From contig JBOHUE010000061.1 in the NCBI GenBank assembly GCA_050734185.1, positions 1 through 40,218 of the forward strand: a DNA stretch of 40,218 nucleotides, written 5' to 3'. The notes below the pieces were generated by a model. That model saw nothing but the letters and a program-made list of their open reading frames with translations, did not search any database and was not told the origin of the DNA. The stretch's first letter is position 1, and each line of letters begins with the position of its first letter. The position numbers and the translations under genes are program-made. Shown here piece after piece: positions 33,023 to 40,218 of this stretch. This DNA is from JAFALX01 sp050734185. GTDB lineage: Bacteria; Chloroflexota; Dormibacteria; Aeolococcales; Aeolococcaceae.

Positions 33023-33166
33023 ATGGCGATTCTCGACCTTCAAGGCCTCGAGGAGCATCCGCTGAGCCGGCGCACAGCCGGTCACAGTGGAGCGAGCAAA
33101 GACTGCTTCAACACGGGCGGCAGCGGTGGCGCCCACTTCAGCGGCCTGAGCCTGCTGCTCTGCTAA
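33023..33166 (+). CDS. lanA: SapB-like class III lanthipeptide precursor
   Basis: 47 residues. The leader starts MAILDLQGLEEHPL, which carries the [IL]xDLQ helix recognised by class III synthetases (compare LFDLQ in SapB/RamS). Two Ser-Ser-Cys ring motifs follow: S22-x2-S25-x2-C28 (SGASKDC) and S40-x2-S43-x3-C47 (SGLSLLLC). The second is the canonical labionin/lanthionine motif and forms the C-terminus. Thr 31 and Ser 34 are extra dehydration candidates in the Gly-rich link. It lies between LanKC and two exporter genes, as ramS does in ramCSAB. Like SapB, the mature peptide may be amphipathic and surface-active; the leader cleavage site is not known. At under 50 codons it is easily missed. 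Confidence 0.9.
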   Translation: MAILDLQGLEEHPLSRRTAGHSGASKDCFNTGGSGGAHFSGLSLLLC

Positions 33167-33191
33167 CAGACCAGACATTCGTGCGATGACT

Positions 33192-33231
33192 GGGGGAGCC
33201 GCCTCTCGCAGCGCGGAGGGGCGGTCTCCCC
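33192..33231 (+). terminator. Hairpin between precursor and exporter genes
   Basis: GGGGGAGCCGCCTC (33192-33205) can pair with GAGGGGCGGTCTCCCC (33216-33231) with small bulges. AAAACC follows and a T5 tract only at 33248-33252, so it looks more like an attenuator or mRNA-stabilising stem-loop that raises precursor over transporter expression than a full terminator. Confidence 0.5.
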
Positions 33232-33267
33232 AAAACCTTGGCTCGTGTTTTTCGGCGTGATCGGTAG

Positions 33268-35022
33268 ATGACAGATCTGGACACAACTGATCGCCGCGGC
33301 GCGGAGCGGCTGCTGCTGCGCTCGGCATGGCACGCCCGCGGCTGGCTCGCAGCGGCGGGCGCGACCGCCGTCGTGCTGGCCGTCCTCGAGACGGCTCTGC
33401 CCGGCGTGCTCGGCCGTGCCGTCGATTCGGTCATCGGTCGCGCCGGCGACGTCTGGATCGTCGCCGCCGCGCTGGTGGTGACGGCGCTGGCGGGTGCCGA
33501 CGCTCTCGACGACCTGGCTGTCGGCATGGCCACCGCGCAGTCGACCGCGTGGTTGCGTCGCGGCCTGCTGCGTCACTTCGTGCGCGCGGGCATGGCCGCG
33601 TCGAAACGCATCGCTCCCGGCGACTTTGCCGGCCGCATGGTGAGCAACTCGACGTACGCGGGCCGCGCCGGCACCGACATCGTGCGCGCCGCCGCGAACG
33701 TGCTCCCTGCGGCGGGAGCGTTCATCGCCTTGGCACTCATCGACCCCTGGCTGCTGCTCGTCGTGGCCGCAGGGATGCCGCTGCTCTTCGTGGTGCTGCG
33801 CGCCTTCCTCCGTGACTCCTCGGGACTCGCGTCGCGCTACTTCGCGATCCAGGGGGCGATCGCCGGCCGTCTCGGCGACGCCCTGGGCGGCGCCCGCACC
33901 ATCGCGGCGTCCCGGACTGAGGATCGCGAGACCGAGCGTGTGCTCGCGGAGCTCCCTGACCTGCACCGCGAGGGCCTCGGCATGTGGCACGCGCAGGGGC
34001 GCATCGCCGTGCAGCAAGGGCTGCTGATGCCGCTGCTCGAGGTCGCCGTGCTCGCGCTTGCGGGCGTGGAGCTCGCCCACGGTCGCATCTCCCCGGGCGA
34101 GATGCTCGCCGCCGCCCAGTACGCGGTGCTGGCGACATCGCTCCTGTCGACGCTTCCCGCGCTCACGCGCCTCGTTCGCGCTCGTGCCGGCGCGCAGCGG
34201 GTCGACGAGGTGCTGCGCGAGCCCGAGGTGCGGTACGGCGCGACCGCAGTTCCTGACGGACCTGGCAGCATCGAGTTTCGCGACGTGACCGTGCACGCCG
34301 GCGATCGTGCGGTCATCGATGAGCTGTCGCTCACGATCGATGGCGGCAGCCTGACCGCGATCGTGGGCCGCAGCGGCGCGGGCAAGTCACTCTTCGCCGC
34401 GCTCGCCGGCAGGTTGTTCGACCCCGACTCCGGCACAGTCCTGTTCGACGGCGCCGACATGCGCACGCTGCCGCACGACGAGCTGCGCACGCTCATCGGC
34501 TATGCCTTCGAGCGGCCGTCGCTGTTCGGCGCCACCATCGAAGACGCCGTCGCATTCGGGGTGACGCGTCCGTCGCCCGGCGCGGTGACCGAGGCGGCGC
34601 GCCGCGCGGACGCGGACGACTTCGTGCGCCGCCTCCCGGAGGGCTACGCCAACCGGCTCGCGGCGACGCCCATGTCCGGCGGTGAGACGCAGCGCATCGG
34701 GCTCGCGCGTGCGTTCGCGCATCCCGGTCGCGTGCTCATCCTCGATGACGTCGCCGCCAGTCTTGACACGGTCACGGAGTACCGCATTGCGTCGGTGCTC
34801 ACGACGGCTCTGGCGCATCGCACGCGGATCGTCGTCGCGCACCGCGCGGCAACCGCCGCGCGAGCTGACACCGTGGTGTGGCTGGAGGGCGGGCGCGTCC
34901 GCGCTGTCGCGCCCCACGCGGTGCTGTGGCACAACCTCGGCTACCGCGCCATCTTCGATCCCGGAGCTCTCACCCCCGGTCCCAACGGCAACGGGCACAA
35001 GCCGACACTGGACGCGGGGTGA
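33268..35022 (+). CDS. ABC exporter half-transporter 1 (degenerate ATPase site), lanthipeptide export
   Basis: 584 residues: a six-helix exporter membrane domain (about 20-310) and an ATPase domain (335-575). Walker A is GRSGAGKS (367-374), the signature MSGGETQRIGLARA and the H-loop VAHR. The Q-loop Gln is Glu (AFERPSLF) and the catalytic Glu after Walker B is Asp (LILDDVAASLD), so this half probably forms a non-hydrolysing site. The next gene overlaps by 4 bp and has a canonical site, so the two should make a heterodimer, as with RamA/RamB in SapB clusters. It probably exports the lanthipeptide. ATG 33268 lies 101 bp after the precursor stop. Confidence 0.88.
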   Translation: MTDLDTTDRRGAERLLLRSAWHARGWLAAAGATAVVLAVLETALPGVLGRAVDSVIGRAGDVWIVAAALVVTALAGADALDDLAVGMATAQSTAWLRRGLLRHFVRAGMAASKRIAPGDFAGRMVSNSTYAGRAGTDIVRAAANVLPAAGAFIALALIDPWLLLVVAAGMPLLFVVLRAFLRDSSGLASRYFAIQGAIAGRLGDALGGARTIAASRTEDRETERVLAELPDLHREGLGMWHAQGRIAVQQGLLMPLLEVAVLALAGVELAHGRISPGEMLAAAQYAVLATSLLSTLPALTRLVRARAGAQRVDEVLREPEVRYGATAVPDGPGSIEFRDVTVHAGDRAVIDELSLTIDGGSLTAIVGRSGAGKSLFAALAGRLFDPDSGTVLFDGADMRTLPHDELRTLIGYAFERPSLFGATIEDAVAFGVTRPSPGAVTEAARRADADDFVRRLPEGYANRLAATPMSGGETQRIGLARAFAHPGRVLILDDVAASLDTVTEYRIASVLTTALAHRTRIVVAHRAATAARADTVVWLEGGRVRAVAPHAVLWHNLGYRAIFDPGALTPGPNGNGHKPTLDAG

Positions 35023-36800
35023 GCACGAACCTGCAGCGAAGCCGGACGGCGCTGACGTTCGTCGGCGCCACACTGCGCGCGCAGCGGCGTGCCGTGCTGC
35101 TGCTGCTCGCGTGGTCGCTGGTCGAAGCGATCCCGGCGTTTCTCTCCGGGCGGCTCGTGCAGCTCGCGGTCGATCAGGGGTTTCTCCGCGACCGGCTGCC
35201 GGTCGGGCTGGGCTGGCTAGCGCTGCTCGCGGCGAGCTTCGTCGCCGGTGCGTTCGCCGCGCGGCAGGTGTTCCGCCAGCTCGGGGCCGTGATCGAGCCG
35301 ATGCGCGACGACCTCGCGCGCCGCGTCGTTGCCGGCAGCATCCGCCGTTCGGCGCGACTCGCGATGCCCGCCGACCGCGCGGGCGTTGCGCGACTCACCG
35401 AGCAGGTGGAGATCACGCGTGAGGCGTGCGCGTCGGTGCTCATGGTGGCGCAGGGTTTCGTCGTGGCGACGATCGGTGCCATCGTCGGTCTGCTCTCGCT
35501 GATCCCGGCAGCGCTCGCGCTGGTGCTGCCGCCGGTGGCGATCGGACTCGCGATCTTCGTCGCGGCGTTGCCGCGAATCGCGGACCGCCAGCTGGAGTCG
35601 ATCCTGGCAGACGAGCGCACCGCAGACGGCTCTGCGGCGGTTGCGGCGGGCATGCGCGACGTCGTCGCGAGCGGCGCCGAGGACGTGGCAGCGCACGCAG
35701 TGGACCAGCACATCGACGCGCAGGCGGAGGCAAAGCGGCGGCTCGCGAAGCTGACGGCGGTGCGCACGCTCGCGGTCGCGACCGGCGGGCTGTTGCCGGT
35801 GATCCTCATTCTCGCCGCGGGCGGCTGGCTGCGTGGCAACGGGGCAACAACCGGCGTGATCCTCGGCGCGCTCACCTACGTCCTGCAGGGGGTGCAGCCC
35901 GCGCTGCAGCAGCTCGTGCGCAACCTCGGCAGCAACGGCGCGTGGCTGGTGTCCGCGGTGTCGCGCATCGGCGAGATCGCCGATGACGCGGAGGAGTCCG
36001 ACGGTACCTCCGACGGGGAACCCGGTGCGCCGTCCGATCGGCCCGCTGTGCAGATCGAGGACCTCACGTTCGCGTACTCCCCCGCCGCAGAGCCGGTCGC
36101 GAACGACCTGAACCTCACCATCGCGCACGGTGATCACATCGCGATCGTCGGCCCGAGCGGCGCGGGCAAGTCGACGCTGGCCTCGCTCATCGCCGGGCTG
36201 CTCGCGCCGAGCGCGGGAGCGGTGCGCATCGGCTCGATGAGCGCTGCACAGATGCGTCGCGCGGCAGCCACGCAACGCGTGCTCATACCTCAGGAGGCGT
36301 ACGTGTTCAGCGCCTCGCTGCTCGAGAACATCACGTACCTGAACCCCGGCGCATCGCGTGCAAGCGTGGAACGAGCGGTGGCGGCGCTCGCGCCGGAGCT
36401 GGCGGAGCGCATCGGCGGCCTCGATGCGCCCGTCGATCCTGCGGCCCTGTCCGCCGGGGAGCGTCAGCTGATCACGCTGGTGCGCGCGTACGTCAGTGAC
36501 GCACCGGTCATCGTGCTCGACGAGGCGACGTGTCACCTTGATCCGCACACGGAGGCGGAGGTCGAGGCTGCCTTTGCGCGGCGAGACGGAACGCTCATCG
36601 TCATCGCGCACCGCATCAGCTCCGCGCAACGCGCGAAGCGCGTGCTGCTGCTCGACCGGGGCGACGCGCTGATCGGCACGCACGAGGAGCTGGTCAATCG
36701 GTCGCGGCTGTACTGCACACTCGTCGGTCGCTGGTCAGGAGCTGTCCCCCTGACCACCGCCGCGCACCATCTCGAGGAGCCAGAATCCTTGGTGTGGTGA
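35019..36800 (+). CDS. ABC exporter half-transporter 2 (canonical ATPase site), lanthipeptide export
   Basis: 593 residues from GTG 35019, which overlaps the previous stop as GTGA. A membrane domain (about 15-320) is followed by an ATPase domain with Walker A GPSGAGKST, Q-loop LIPQEAYVF, signature LSAGERQLITLVRA, Walker B VIVLDEATCHLD with the catalytic Glu present, and H-loop VIAHR. It is the ATP-hydrolysing partner of the preceding half-transporter. The peptidase C39 domain seen in class II exporters is absent, so leader removal needs another protease, as usual for class III. The stop overlaps the next gene. Confidence 0.9.
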   Translation: MSTNLQRSRTALTFVGATLRAQRRAVLLLLAWSLVEAIPAFLSGRLVQLAVDQGFLRDRLPVGLGWLALLAASFVAGAFAARQVFRQLGAVIEPMRDDLARRVVAGSIRRSARLAMPADRAGVARLTEQVEITREACASVLMVAQGFVVATIGAIVGLLSLIPAALALVLPPVAIGLAIFVAALPRIADRQLESILADERTADGSAAVAAGMRDVVASGAEDVAAHAVDQHIDAQAEAKRRLAKLTAVRTLAVATGGLLPVILILAAGGWLRGNGATTGVILGALTYVLQGVQPALQQLVRNLGSNGAWLVSAVSRIGEIADDAEESDGTSDGEPGAPSDRPAVQIEDLTFAYSPAAEPVANDLNLTIAHGDHIAIVGPSGAGKSTLASLIAGLLAPSAGAVRIGSMSAAQMRRAAATQRVLIPQEAYVFSASLLENITYLNPGASRASVERAVAALAPELAERIGGLDAPVDPAALSAGERQLITLVRAYVSDAPVIVLDEATCHLDPHTEAEVEAAFARRDGTLIVIAHRISSAQRAKRVLLLDRGDALIGTHEELVNRSRLYCTLVGRWSGAVPLTTAAHHLEEPESLVW

Positions 36801-37945
36801 CCCGCCTCGTCCCCGCGTGCGTCATCCTCCTGGCTTTGGCGGCGTGCGGTCAGTCAACGCCGACGCCGAAACCCTCGCCGAAGGTCACGCTCAAGGCGAC
36901 GCCCACCCCGGCCCCGCCGACGCCGGCGCCCACAGCGGATCCCTGCGATGTGGGCGCGCAGTCGCCCCCCACCGGTGACATCCCGGCCAACTTTGCGACG
37001 GCGCTTGCGTTCGCACCCGACGGTCGCCTCTTCTACGCGGAGCGCGCGGGCACCATTCGCGTCTGGCAGAACGGCGCGTCGCGAGTGTTCGCCACCGTGC
37101 AGACGGTCACCACCGAACGGGGCGGTGCGTACAGCGAGCGCGGACTGCTCGGGCTCGCCATCAGCCCGACGTTCGCGACCGACCGCTACGTCTACGCCTT
37201 CTACTCGGACACCAACTACACCGACCAGCACGTCGTCCGCTTCACCGACTGCGCCGGCGCGGGGTCGAACCCCACCAACATCGTGACGCTCCCCGCCGGC
37301 GGTGACTGCTGCCACAAGGGCGGGCGCCTTGCATTCGGCACGGACGGCAAGCTGTACGTCACGCTCGGCGAACAACACGTGCCCGACGCGGCGCAGAACA
37401 CGTCCGATCCGCGTGGCAAGGTCCTCCGCTACAACCCCGACGGATCGATCCCGGCGGACAACCCGTTCGGAGGCAACAACCCGACGTGGGCGTACGGTCT
37501 GCGCAACCCGTTCGGCATCGCGTTCTCGTCGAGCGGGCAGCTCGCGATCACGAGCAACGGACCGTCGGGCGACGACCGCAGCCCCAGCACCGGCTACGAC
37601 ACGATGATCGGGAATGTCACCAAGGGTGCGCAGTACCAGTGGCCGCTCTGCTACGGGTACAGCCACCCGCTGGAGGGGTCGTGCGGCAACGCGCTGCCGC
37701 CAGACTGGAGCAGCGAAGCGTCAACGGTGGTGCCCACCGGGATGGCGTTTCTCGACGCCGGCGCCACTGCGCCGTACGGTGGTCATCTCGTGTTCTGCAC
37801 ACTCAACGGTGGGATGCGCATCGTGACGCCGGGGTCGCCGCACGCGAGCGTGAGCAACGGGCCGTCGACCTGCCAGCTCGACGTGAAGGAAGGGCCCGAC
37901 CACGCGCTGTACGTGTCTGACGCAACGGCCATTCACCGCCTCTAG
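36797..37945 (+). CDS. PQQ-dependent sugar (glucose/sorbosone) dehydrogenase family lipoprotein
   Basis: 382 residues from GTG 36797, chosen for the 4-bp overlap with the exporter stop; GTG 36794 is also in frame. A lipoprotein signal ends LAAC (Cys 17), then a Thr/Pro-rich linker. The six-bladed propeller domain has NFATALAFAPDGRLFYAERAGTIRV-type blades, GGAYSERGLLGLAISP, GGDCCHKGGRLAFGTDG, PTWAYGLRNPFGIAF and a final EGPDHALYVSD, all typical of the soluble glucose/sorbosone dehydrogenase family. It probably oxidises a sugar or related alcohol at the cell surface. Its coupling to the lanthipeptide exporter operon is unexpected; it could be a passenger or could act on a glycosylated product. 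Confidence 0.82.
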   Translation: MTRLVPACVILLALAACGQSTPTPKPSPKVTLKATPTPAPPTPAPTADPCDVGAQSPPTGDIPANFATALAFAPDGRLFYAERAGTIRVWQNGASRVFATVQTVTTERGGAYSERGLLGLAISPTFATDRYVYAFYSDTNYTDQHVVRFTDCAGAGSNPTNIVTLPAGGDCCHKGGRLAFGTDGKLYVTLGEQHVPDAAQNTSDPRGKVLRYNPDGSIPADNPFGGNNPTWAYGLRNPFGIAFSSSGQLAITSNGPSGDDRSPSTGYDTMIGNVTKGAQYQWPLCYGYSHPLEGSCGNALPPDWSSEASTVVPTGMAFLDAGATAPYGGHLVFCTLNGGMRIVTPGSPHASVSNGPSTCQLDVKEGPDHALYVSDATAIHRL

Positions 37946-38568
37946 CGCGACCGCTCCCGCGCGAACTTCACGCGCGTCGCGCGGTGGAACACCAGGGCGT
38001 AGATGATCGCCAGCTCGATCGCGAGCGCCAGCAGCGGATGCATGTAATCGATACCAGTGACGTTGTACGCGACCAGGTACAGGTCGCGAACGTTGAACAG
38101 GACCGAAACATGCGCGGCGATGCCGATCGTGAGGACCACCGCGAGGACCTCGAAGACGACCATGAACCAGCGCGCGATTCGGGAGGGAAGCCAAACACGG
38201 GTCGCCGCGATGATCATCGCGGCGGAGAGCAGGATGATCACCAGGCTGACGATGAACATGCCGGTGTCCGCACCGCCGGGGCGTGACAGCGGACCCGTGT
38301 GACTGTCGAGGCCGAGGAGGGCGGTGCCGGCGACCACCCCGAGAAACCCCTGCAACACGCCGAGCACGCTCGCGAAGGGCAGCACAAGGTTGAGCGAGGA
38401 GCGCTCGCGGACGTGAGCCCGTGGCTCGGGATCGATCCCGGGGCGGCGTACCGGGGGGAGTTGGCGAGGGGGTTTCTGTACCTGCTGCGGCGGCGGCGGT
38501 GGTGGTGGCCCTGCATATTCCCGTGGTGGCGGCGGAGGAGGCGGTGGTGGTGGTGGCGCTGCACCCAT
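37942..38568 (-). CDS. Four-helix membrane protein with poly-proline N-terminus
   Basis: 208 residues from ATG 38568 (MGAAPPPP), with AGGGG about 10 nt upstream; the frame stays open to 38688 but that part is not family-like. About 65 N-terminal residues are dominated by proline, including an 11-Pro run, and are probably cytoplasmic. Four hydrophobic helices follow (about 70-95, 105-130, 140-160, 175-200). No known domain is recognised; the layout resembles actinobacterial Pro-rich small membrane proteins. Translation of the poly-Pro run should depend on EF-P. The stop overlaps the convergent dehydrogenase stop (both TAG within 37942-37945). Confidence 0.65.
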   Translation of the reverse strand: MGAAPPPPPPPPPPPREYAGPPPPPPPQQVQKPPRQLPPVRRPGIDPEPRAHVRERSSLNLVLPFASVLGVLQGFLGVVAGTALLGLDSHTGPLSRPGGADTGMFIVSLVIILLSAAMIIAATRVWLPSRIARWFMVVFEVLAVVLTIGIAAHVSVLFNVRDLYLVAYNVTGIDYMHPLLALAIELAIIYALVFHRATRVKFARERSR

Positions 38569-38673
38569 GCCTGTGTCCCCTACTCCTATTGCCACAGCAG
38601 AGGCGAAGCTTATGCAATCGCCTATCGCGCGAAGGCGTCGCGGCCATGTCTGATCTGCATGGCGGACCTCCGG

Positions 38674-38679
38674 TACGAT
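38674..38679 (+). promoter_or_regulatory. Likely -10 element for leaderless cellulase transcript
   Basis: TACGAT lies exactly 7 nt before ATG 38687. A weak TGATCT (38651-38656) sits 17 bp upstream. No Shine-Dalgarno precedes the ATG. Confidence 0.45.
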
Positions 38680-38686
38680 GTTATTC

Positions 38687-39859
38687 ATGAAGCGCGTGCG
38701 ACTCGCGCTTGCCCTCGCACTAGCCGGCGGAGCTGGCGCGCTCGCCGTTGCACTGCCGGGGGCGCATCACGTCTCTGCGGCTCACGGGTTCGCTGCGCGC
38801 GGGTGCCGGCACTCGTGTCCCTCCCCGTCGCCGACGCCGACGCCGACGCCCACCCCAACGCCGACGCCAACTGGCGGAACGGGGCTGCGCGTCTCAGGCA
38901 ACCACCTGGTCGACGGCAGCGGCGCAACTGTTGTGCTGCACGGGGTCGATCGCAGTGGGACCGAGTACGCCTGCGTCCAGGGCTGGGGTCTGTTCGACGG
39001 ACCCAGCGACCCGGCGTCCGTCCAGGCGATCAAGTCATGGAACGTCAACGCGGTGCGCGTGCCTCTCAACGAGGACTGCTGGCTCGGTATCAACGGGGTG
39101 CCGGCTGCCTACGCCGGCAGCAACTACATCAACGCGATCGTCAGCTACGTGAACCTGCTCAACGCGAACGGGCTGTACGCGATCCTCGACCTCCACTGGA
39201 GCGCGCCGGGCGCCACGAAGGCAACCGGGCAGCAGCCGATGCCGGATGAGGACCACGGCCCCGCGTTCTGGAGCGGCGTGGCGTCGGCGTTCAAATCCAA
39301 CAGTTCCGTGATCTTCGACCTGTTCAACGAGCCGTATCCCGACAACAACTCGGATACGACAGCCGCGTGGACCTGCTGGAAGAACGGTGGCACCTGCTCC
39401 GGTGTCTCGTACCAAGTGGCCGGAATGCAGCAGCTGGTCACGACTGTTCGCAACGCAGGAGCGCCGAACGCAATCATCCTGGGTGGCGTCGAGTATTCCA
39501 ACCAGCTCGATAAGTGGCTCGCATACGAACCTTCCGACCCTCTGGGCCAGACCGCGGCCAGCTTTCACAACTACAACTTCAACTACTGCGACACAACGAC
39601 GTGCTGGAACAACGTGATTGCGCCGCTGGCCAGTGCGGTGCCGATCATCACCGGCGAATTCGGTGAGAACGACACAGCCGGAACCTTCATGACGACGTGG
39701 ATGAACTGGGCCGACGCGCACGGCATCAGCTATGTCGCCTGGACGTGGGACACGTGGGGCTGCGGCGGTGGAGACGTGTTGGTCAGCGACTACGCCGGCA
39801 CACCGTGCCCGAACGACGGCACCGTGTACCGGCAGCATTTGCAGTCACTGGCGCCGTAG
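38687..39859 (+). CDS. Secreted GH5 endoglucanase (cellulase)
   Basis: 390 residues from ATG 38687; ATG 38678 lies inside the -10 and is less likely. A signal peptide (about 1-32) is followed by a Pro-Thr linker (about 45-62). The GH5 barrel has the catalytic acid/base Glu 215 in IFDLFNEPYP and nucleophile Glu 324 in IITGEFGEND, plus RVPLNEDCW and DLHWSAPG motifs. Several cysteines suggest disulfides. It hydrolyses beta-1,4-glucans outside the cell. No cellulose-binding module is seen; the PT linker precedes the catalytic domain at the N-terminus. The linker could be O-mannosylated by the Pmt encoded in the window (inference). Confidence 0.88.
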   Translation: MKRVRLALALALAGGAGALAVALPGAHHVSAAHGFAARGCRHSCPSPSPTPTPTPTPTPTPTGGTGLRVSGNHLVDGSGATVVLHGVDRSGTEYACVQGWGLFDGPSDPASVQAIKSWNVNAVRVPLNEDCWLGINGVPAAYAGSNYINAIVSYVNLLNANGLYAILDLHWSAPGATKATGQQPMPDEDHGPAFWSGVASAFKSNSSVIFDLFNEPYPDNNSDTTAAWTCWKNGGTCSGVSYQVAGMQQLVTTVRNAGAPNAIILGGVEYSNQLDKWLAYEPSDPLGQTAASFHNYNFNYCDTTTCWNNVIAPLASAVPIITGEFGENDTAGTFMTTWMNWADAHGISYVAWTWDTWGCGGGDVLVSDYAGTPCPNDGTVYRQHLQSLAP

Positions 39860-39905
39860 CCGGCACGCGAGCTCCTGCGCCGGGGGCGGCCTCGCGCGCC
39901 TCGTG

Positions 39906-40218
39906 TCAGGGCGACGGCGAATCCAGCGTAGCTGTGGCTGGGGTCCGCCCGTGCATCAGATCCCAGTACCGCTTTGTCGGGCTGGGCCCGTCGTCCTCGT
40001 CGCCGGCGCTCCATGGTCGTGGCCACTCCGCGCCCGGTGCGCCCAGCAGCGGCGGCAGGGCCAGCATGCGGTCGTCCTCGGCGTGCACCAAGCGCCACCC
40101 GTGCTCGTGCACCTTCTCGTGGTGCTTGTGGCAGATACTGACGAGGTTGGCCACATCTGTCGTGCCACCCTCCCCTGCCCAGTGCCGGAGGTGATGCGCG
40201 GCGGTCCACGACGACGGG
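39906..40218 (-). CDS. HNH endonuclease, C-terminal end of a DUF222/13E12-type protein (runs off the right edge)
   Basis: In the frame that enters at the right edge, the last 104 residues read ...SWTAAHHLRHWAGEGGTTDVANLVSICHKHHEKVHEHGW... This carries the HNH motif: His pair AHHLRHW, Asn in NLV, and CHKHH. In actinobacteria this form follows DUF222. The tail after GWRLVHAED is variable and ends at TGA 39906. The start lies outside the window, and an ATG-like start at 40154 would cut the HNH motif. A possible hairpin between about 39863 and 39900 could separate it from the convergent cellulase gene. Confidence 0.82.
   Translation of the reverse strand, partial: PSSWTAAHHLRHWAGEGGTTDVANLVSICHKHHEKVHEHGWRLVHAEDDRMLALPPLLGAPGAEWPRPWSAGDEDDGPSPTKRYWDLMHGRTPATATLDSPSP

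Noticed and set aside
38520..38568. Microsatellite in non-coding DNA
   Set aside because: The CCN/GGN triplet run encodes an in-frame poly-proline stretch of the membrane protein gene.

Overview
The window is a high-GC chromosomal segment that reads like an actinobacterium or a close high-GC terrestrial relative such as Thermoleophilia, Dormibacterota or Chloroflexota. The evidence is a DUF222/HNH (13E12-type) gene behind a GAAC-N4-GTTC SOS box, a class III lanthipeptide operon, a receiver-HTH-cyclase fusion, bacterial Pmt O-mannosyltransferase and several leaderless-type starts. No rRNA, tRNA or ribosomal-protein marker is present, so the phylum is an inference. No phage, transposase, integrase or CRISPR array was seen.

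Left part (1-17 kb). A truncated DUF222/HNH gene at the left edge is followed by a six-gene minus-strand operon. It begins with a receiver-LuxR-adenylate cyclase fusion and continues with five paralogous membrane histidine kinases. Every junction is a 4-bp start/stop overlap. The receiver lacks its N-terminal acidic pair and looks damaged. Divergently, and starting at the same palindrome, lies a protein with a cyclic-nucleotide-binding domain. Next come a DUF2252 protein, then a CPA2 cation/proton antiporter overlapping a K+ channel-RCK protein with an unusual selectivity filter.

Middle part (17-30 kb). A GT39 protein O-mannosyltransferase and a second large membrane protein precede four minus-strand, Thr/Ser-rich secreted proteins. 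These share an N-terminal membrane motif and a C-terminal PxTG-D[IV]E anchor-like signal. Three of them, plus one orphan site, carry the same conserved promoter (TTGCAN-N18-TANNCT with conserved flanks and spacer). A plus-strand DUF11 protein with a similar C-terminus follows, then an ATPase-LuxR regulator. A 329-bp gap after it can fold into a three-way-junction RNA followed by an intrinsic terminator. PilT-like ATPase and a small membrane protein come next.

Right part (30-40 kb). The most notable system is a compact class III lanthipeptide operon: LanKC synthetase, a 47-codon SapB-like precursor gene that is easy to miss, two overlapping ABC exporter half-genes and an overlapping PQQ-type sugar dehydrogenase lipoprotein. 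A CRP-like palindrome and repeated GTAC boxes lie upstream. The window ends with a poly-proline membrane protein, a secreted GH5 cellulase and the C-terminal end of another DUF222/HNH gene.

Inferred connections, none proven: the cyclase may feed cAMP to the CNB protein and to a CRP acting at the lanthipeptide promoter. The Pmt may mannosylate the Thr-rich surface proteins and the cellulase linker.
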